Positions 59,801 to 64,000 of a DNA stretch of 64,000 bases are shown here, piece after piece (positions within the stretch are counted from its first letter, which is position 1; the number at the start of each line of letters is the position of its first letter). A model generated the notes under the pieces. That model saw nothing but the letters and a program-made list of their open reading frames with translations, ran no database searches and was not told where the DNA came from. The DNA lies in the NCBI GenBank assembly GCA_944470555.2, contig OX104127.1, positions 151,915,776-151,979,775 of the forward strand, written 5' to 3'. The position numbers and the translations under genes were made by a program. The stretch is from Heterobilharzia americana. Its lineage: Eukaryota; Platyhelminthes; Trematoda; Strigeidida; Schistosomatidae.

Positions 59801-60609
59801 CGAAGTGAGAGGAATATGAGAGTCGAACATGTGGTAAGCAAATGTTAAGTAGGGTTGGAAAGGTAAGGAATAATCAGGCGTTGCATCAATAAATGAAACT
59901 GACTGTTGAAAGTACTCTGTCCATCTTGGTCAACTTTGAGTAAAGATTGATATTTAATATCTTCAATCGTAGGTCTGTATCCTCCACTTGAATTTATTTA
60001 GTAATTCTCTTCAAAAAGTTGAAGCAGGCAGTCATTGACTTTGTGAGATACTGCGAAATCTTGGTCTTTACAAGCAGGGACATTTCTCCCCCTACTGCAA
60101 TAAATTACCAAAGGAGAAATAATGTAGGACTCACTATAATTTGCACTTCGACCCGTTTTTTCCCCATTTCACAACCGTGGAGTATGTGGTCTTATTGCCC
60201 GCCAAACACCAATGTACCACAATGGTTTCAGACATTTATTCTTTTTGAGTATGTAATCCCTAAACTAACGCACTGGTACCAGATAAGACATCATGCATTT
60301 CTATATTATTACTGTTTCTCACTTTAAACATTCATTGCATTAACACCATGTTAGAATGTATTATAAGAGACGTAACCTTCTGCTTCATGAGCATGAGTCA
60401 TTTCTCTAAGGAATTCACCGATATCTGTTGAGAATACGGTGCAGTTGAGGTGGATCAATCGCCTTGAATGTATTCAGGAAATAATTTCATGCATAACTCA
60501 GGCATTCCACAACAATCAGTTATATTTTAGGAATTGATCTTGCATGAACTTGACAAACACAGAGGCTAACTCCTAATCATTCATATTTGCAATATACCCA
60601 AGAGTGCAA
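59801..60609. other. No recognisable gene
   Basis: A 102-codon frame at 60019-60327 (+) without known domain. No repeats recognised. Confidence 0.35.
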
Positions 60610-60815
60610 GACTAGTATATTTGTTAGACCGTACCAAAATATTGATGCATTTGTACTTACTGACTAGAGGATCGCACATGAGCAGCGCAACTCAACCCAA
60701 CGAAGCACTGAATGGCGTGTATGCTTCGCCATGTGCATTTCACTTAGCAAATCCATTAAAACTATGAAAGTCGGCATCAGTAGTGAATCTCGTCGTGGCA
60801 TAGACTACTGATCTT
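60610..60815 (-). repeat. Decayed LTR of the CsRn1-type element (- strand)
   Basis: Aligns with the inverted LTR at 12940-13140: matching runs include AGTATATTTG, CCAAAATA-TGATGC, ACTGACTAGAGGATCG against ACTGGCTAGAGAGTCG, GAGCAGCGCAAC, GTATGCTTC-CC, and later GTCGGCATCA. It is far more diverged than the LTRs in the tandem units and has no internal domain nearby. Confidence 0.75.
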
Positions 60816-61989
60816 AAGTTGATAAGAAGTAGTTGTCACAATCATCCTTTGCAATCTGGCGCTAGAAATCTCTCACTCGCTTTGAACACGAACAGTTTTT
60901 TCTGTAGCGCATGCCGAAAGAATTCCCTGTCACATATAAGCTTGATTAGGGAAAGATATTGGAAAAGTTACTTCGGAAACAGAATCTTCAGTTTAATTTC
61001 TATTTCCATTGTTTGTATAACACAAGAAAAGTATTTCACATCATTGTCATGAAGGGACCACAGATCATGTCGCAGGTAATTTCAAACATATTTTGTGCAG
61101 ATGAATCTCCACTGCTGACTGTGCTATGTAGACTTCAATTCTTACACGTGTCCCACTTTACTGGAGGTAACCTGAACGCTTCTTTTTCAAAGTTGAGTAA
61201 CTTGCTTCTAGATAAGATTTATGTGGGCAAACAGACGTTCTTCACTGTTTCCACCGGAAAAACAAAGGAAACTGTATAATCCTGTTACAGTAATATTTGT
61301 GGTAAAAAATTGTTTTTCAGAAAGAAGCACTTGTATTGAACACCGATTTCCTGTGCAGCCTATCCATCCATTACTTCTGTCAATTATTAAATTACCTATA
61401 CGAATTCTTTGGTGATACATTCGAAGGTGATCCTGATTGTATTTCAATTAATGCATTGTATGGATACTTCTCCGCATGAATACTTTGTTCTACCATTCTC
61501 CTGTGGGAAGTATATCACTAGTCTGTTACTGAGGAAACCTACAGTGCTTTTCTCAGCCTTTTTGTTCATTGGAATACCATTTTCGATTTCTGAGCAGTGT
61601 ATTTAGTAATTCAAAACGCAGGTGTCATTGTATCAGTCCAGTTTTTACATTACATTTAAATCCTTTTTTCATTCTAAGTCTGTCTAAACTGAACACCCCT
61701 TCATGCTAATTGTTTAGTATTTCATCATCAGGCTATGAAACTTCATCACCATTTATTTCATGAAGAAATACAACATATTTCCTTGTATTTTTTGACGAGG
61801 GAATAGATTATACCTATGTGCCAGTGATCACTGAATCTAGTTTTAGTATGCTTGCAAAATAAAAGTAGTGAAACCATTTGTTGGTTGATACCTATAATTT
61901 CCAGTTGCTATACTAAGTCGGACTATCCGACATCTGTCGGCAGATCGGCACCTATACTGATGTCTTGATACTGCCTGAATATTCACTGT
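60816..61989. other. No recognisable gene
   Basis: AT-rich. A 106-codon frame at 60959-61279 (+) and several shorter ones have no domain. Nothing else seen. Confidence 0.35.
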
Positions 61990-62170
61990 TTTATGGTCTA
62001 TTCGGTGTCTAGAAGTGGAACCCAGGAGATTTGAACCCTATGCCCGTCGCTCCAAACACCCCGAGCGTAATCCACTAGGCCACTGGGACACGGGAGCCAC
62101 TTTCTGTGTAACTTGTATCAGTTGTTGTTGATTGACACTTAAAATTTCCCGTTGCCATACTGGGCTGACT
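61990..62170 (-). repeat. tRNA-derived SINE (- strand)
   Basis: On the - strand a tRNA-like head reads GTCCCAGTGGCCTAGTGG (box A within it), then, after about 30 nt, GGTTCAAATCT (box B). It continues with a GGGTTCCACT string shared with Sm-alpha SINEs. Ends near 61990. The hammerhead core is not found in this copy. Confidence 0.75.
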
Positions 62171-62753
62171 TATAAGTGTTTAAAGCGATGGGTACTGGGC
62201 TCGAGTTCCAGTGGAAAAAATACCACTCACTGGGGTGCAGGTCAATCCAGCTGATGAGCCACAAGTAGGACGAAGTTAGCGTTCTGGATTCCATTGATAG
62301 CTATCAAGTAGTGAAAGTAGTTCATAGCATAGACTGATATCAGTTGATGAAAACCACTTCGAAAGTCAACAACCTTCACAAACAATAAACTGAAATTAAA
62401 ATTCAACTTTGTATGACTGCACAAAACCATTTCTTTCTAATCTTGATGACTAGACCATGTAAAACAGCTTACTGATTTTTGGTTTTCGTGCTTTGGTTTG
62501 CGAAGTTCATCCAGTTTTCGAGATCCCCTGGATTAACATTTAACAACGTAATTTTTATACACATTCTACGAAGTAGTACAGAAAGTTTGCTTCCTTGAAT
62601 CTTCATTCAATTTCAGGTATGCTATAATTAAATATGATTTTCGAATCCAGTGTAAACACTTTCGTAAGACATTTATAAAAAAGAGACTAATATTCAGGGG
62701 TAAACAGTTAAATTGTTTCCATGAAAAATTTGTGCATTGTGGAAAAAACCAAT
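62171..62753. other. No recognisable gene
   Basis: AT-rich spacer between the SINE and the palindrome. A 62-codon frame on the - strand has no domain. Confidence 0.4.
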
Positions 62754-62908
62754 TTATTAGAAATATATTTGTAAAGAATGTTTACACACAATGATGTCAT
62801 TTAGATTTGGTAATATTTCGATCACGGGCAGTAATTTTGCTCGAAATATTACTAAATCTAAGTAACATCATTGTGTGTAAACATTCTTTACAAATATATT
62901 TCTAATAA
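62754..62908. repeat. Near-perfect 155-bp palindrome (68-nt arms, 19-nt loop)
   Basis: 62754-62821 is the reverse complement of 62841-62908 with 3 mismatches in 68, two of which still allow G-U pairing in RNA. The loop is 62822-62840. Arms begin TTATTAG and end CTAATAA. Either a palindromic non-autonomous DNA transposon (MITE-like) or a long hairpin RNA source. No second copy in the window. Confidence 0.92.
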
Positions 62909-63779
62909 AATAAACAACTAAAGCCTAGTGAATCCTTCACCTCCTGAAATCTAGTGAATACCTGGTTCATCCAAATGAGCATGCTGGAACAACTCTACGG
63001 ATCCATTTCGCTTTGGATTGTAAGTGGGTTTTTTCTGTACAGCGTAAAAATGTACCAAATTTATTCAGCTCTAACCTAACTAGGCTAGTAGAAAATAGCC
63101 ACAATTCATCATCCATCACAGTTCCTCTTCAAGTACAAGTTTGAGAGCGTAATAATATCTGACTCCACTTTGTAAATGAATCCATTCTACAGTGCTAAGA
63201 TGGTTTGTTCTTCATTCATGTGAACTTCTATTGACAACAGGATAGTTTTTCTTTAATTTATATGGAATGACAAGGTGCAAGTTCAATAAAATCTATACTG
63301 TGAAGACTCAAAAGGCAAACTATTTCATGCATTGATTAGCACATATTTTATACCAACAAAAAAAGCATAGAAGCAAATTATAAACTTTCATATGGTTTAA
63401 AAGTTATGTTGCCTCTTTGTTATCATCGCCCTATTAATTTCTGTATTTTCATCCTAGTAAGCAAATATGCCAAACAAAGTGACCGAGCATATGTTTCCAC
63501 AACAATAAATGGGCAGATGCACCCGACTGCCAACTCCCAAACAGGACGAAAAGTGTGTCATGGATTCCACTACAACCGCTATCCATCATCACTACTAAAC
63601 TGGAATCAATAGGTCTTTTTTCAATACCATATGTCAAAACCATTCTGGCGATGACATTTTGACTAATAAGGAAATGAGTTACTTTTTTAAAAATATTCAA
63701 AGGGTAATAAGCGATCATCGAAATTAAAAAGACAATCGGTGAGAAAGAACAATCATAGTTTATATTCATCTTAGTGAGT
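62909..63779. other. No recognisable gene
   Basis: A 106-codon frame at 63769-63449 (-) overlaps a 68-codon frame on the other strand; neither has a known domain. Confidence 0.35.
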
Positions 63780-63975
63780 AGTGGAACCCATGACCCACGT
63801 TTCTTCCTATTTGGGACACGTCATCTAAATATACCTCCTTTCCAGTCAGCAACAATCTTCCCACTAGCACTCGAACTCACCACCAATCGTTTCAAATGCC
63901 ACAGCGTTGTTCACTAGGCCACTGGGACAAGGGAGCCACCCTTTGTGCAACGGGTATCAGTTGTTTGTTGACACG
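63780..63975 (-). ncRNA. Sm-alpha-like SINE with degenerate hammerhead ribozyme (- strand)
   Basis: Read on the - strand. The tRNA-like head has box A TGGCCTAGTGAA (about 63920) and box B GAGTTCGAGTG (about 63880). About 60 nt further on comes the hammerhead: core ATGACGTG, stem II TCCCAAATAGGA, then AGAAAC, short stem III and cleavage triplet GTC, followed by ATGGGTTCCACT. Against the consensus core CTGATGAG two essential bases are changed (C3 to A, A9 to T), so self-cleavage is unlikely. Head-to-ribozyme order matches Sm-alpha elements of schistosomes. Confidence 0.82.
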
Positions 63976-64000
63976 TAGTTACAAGTATACAAGATAGACA

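Noticed and set aside
1..64000. CRISPR array, phage or bacterial defence system
   Set aside because: No regularly spaced short repeats and no bacterial-type gene clusters; the gene structure and repeats are those of an animal genome.

Overview
The window looks like nuclear DNA of a blood fluke (Schistosoma or a close schistosomatid). This rests on four things seen together: a gypsy-type LTR retrotransposon with the Gag zinc knuckle and tRNA-Trp primer site of the CsRn1 clade; SINE copies carrying a schistosome-type hammerhead ribozyme core (Sm-alpha-like); RTE, CR1/Jockey and Penelope-like retroelements; and a host gene whose first five introns are 33-39 nt long while the last two are several kilobases. 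No bacterial genes, tRNA genes, rRNA genes or CRISPR arrays were seen.

Layout. 1-2240: nothing recognisable. 2240-3990: decayed CR1/Jockey-type LINE on the + strand. 4020-29381: one segment of about 12.68 kb present twice in direct tandem (copy 1 at 4020-16702, copy 2 at 16703-29381). Each copy holds about 3.1 kb of anonymous sequence, a 5.26-kb LTR retrotransposon with intact gag and broken pol, a 344-nt inverted extra LTR, a decayed CR1/Jockey LINE on the - strand and the 3' end of an RTE-like LINE on the - strand. Only copy 2 runs on into the rest of that LINE.

31705-41050: the one convincing host gene, HAT1 (type B histone acetyltransferase), 8 exons on the + strand, predicted 434 aa with every splice phase consistent. 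Exons 1-6 fit in 1 kb. Introns 6 (3.3 kb) and 7 (4.6 kb) are filled with RTE-like fragments. The gene lies inside two nested inverted repeats: arms of about 1.2 kb at 30098-31316 and 36825-38046, and arms of about 0.2 kb at 31340-31552 and 32905-33080.

41050-64000: repeats only. An RTE-like LINE covers most of 43.8-47.1 kb (-). Penelope-like elements lie at 50.2-51.5 kb (-), 56.2-56.9 kb (-) and 57.1 kb (+). Another RTE-like LINE lies at 52.0-54.5 kb (+). There are also a decayed LTR at 60.6 kb, tRNA-derived SINEs at 62.0 and 63.8 kb, and a near-perfect 155-bp palindrome at 62.75 kb.

The most informative signals are a textbook -1 frameshift site with a stem and possible pseudoknot at the gag/pro junction, a mosaic 5' LTR that records gene conversion after the tandem duplication, and HAT1 enclosed by nested inverted repeats with a GC-AG first intron.
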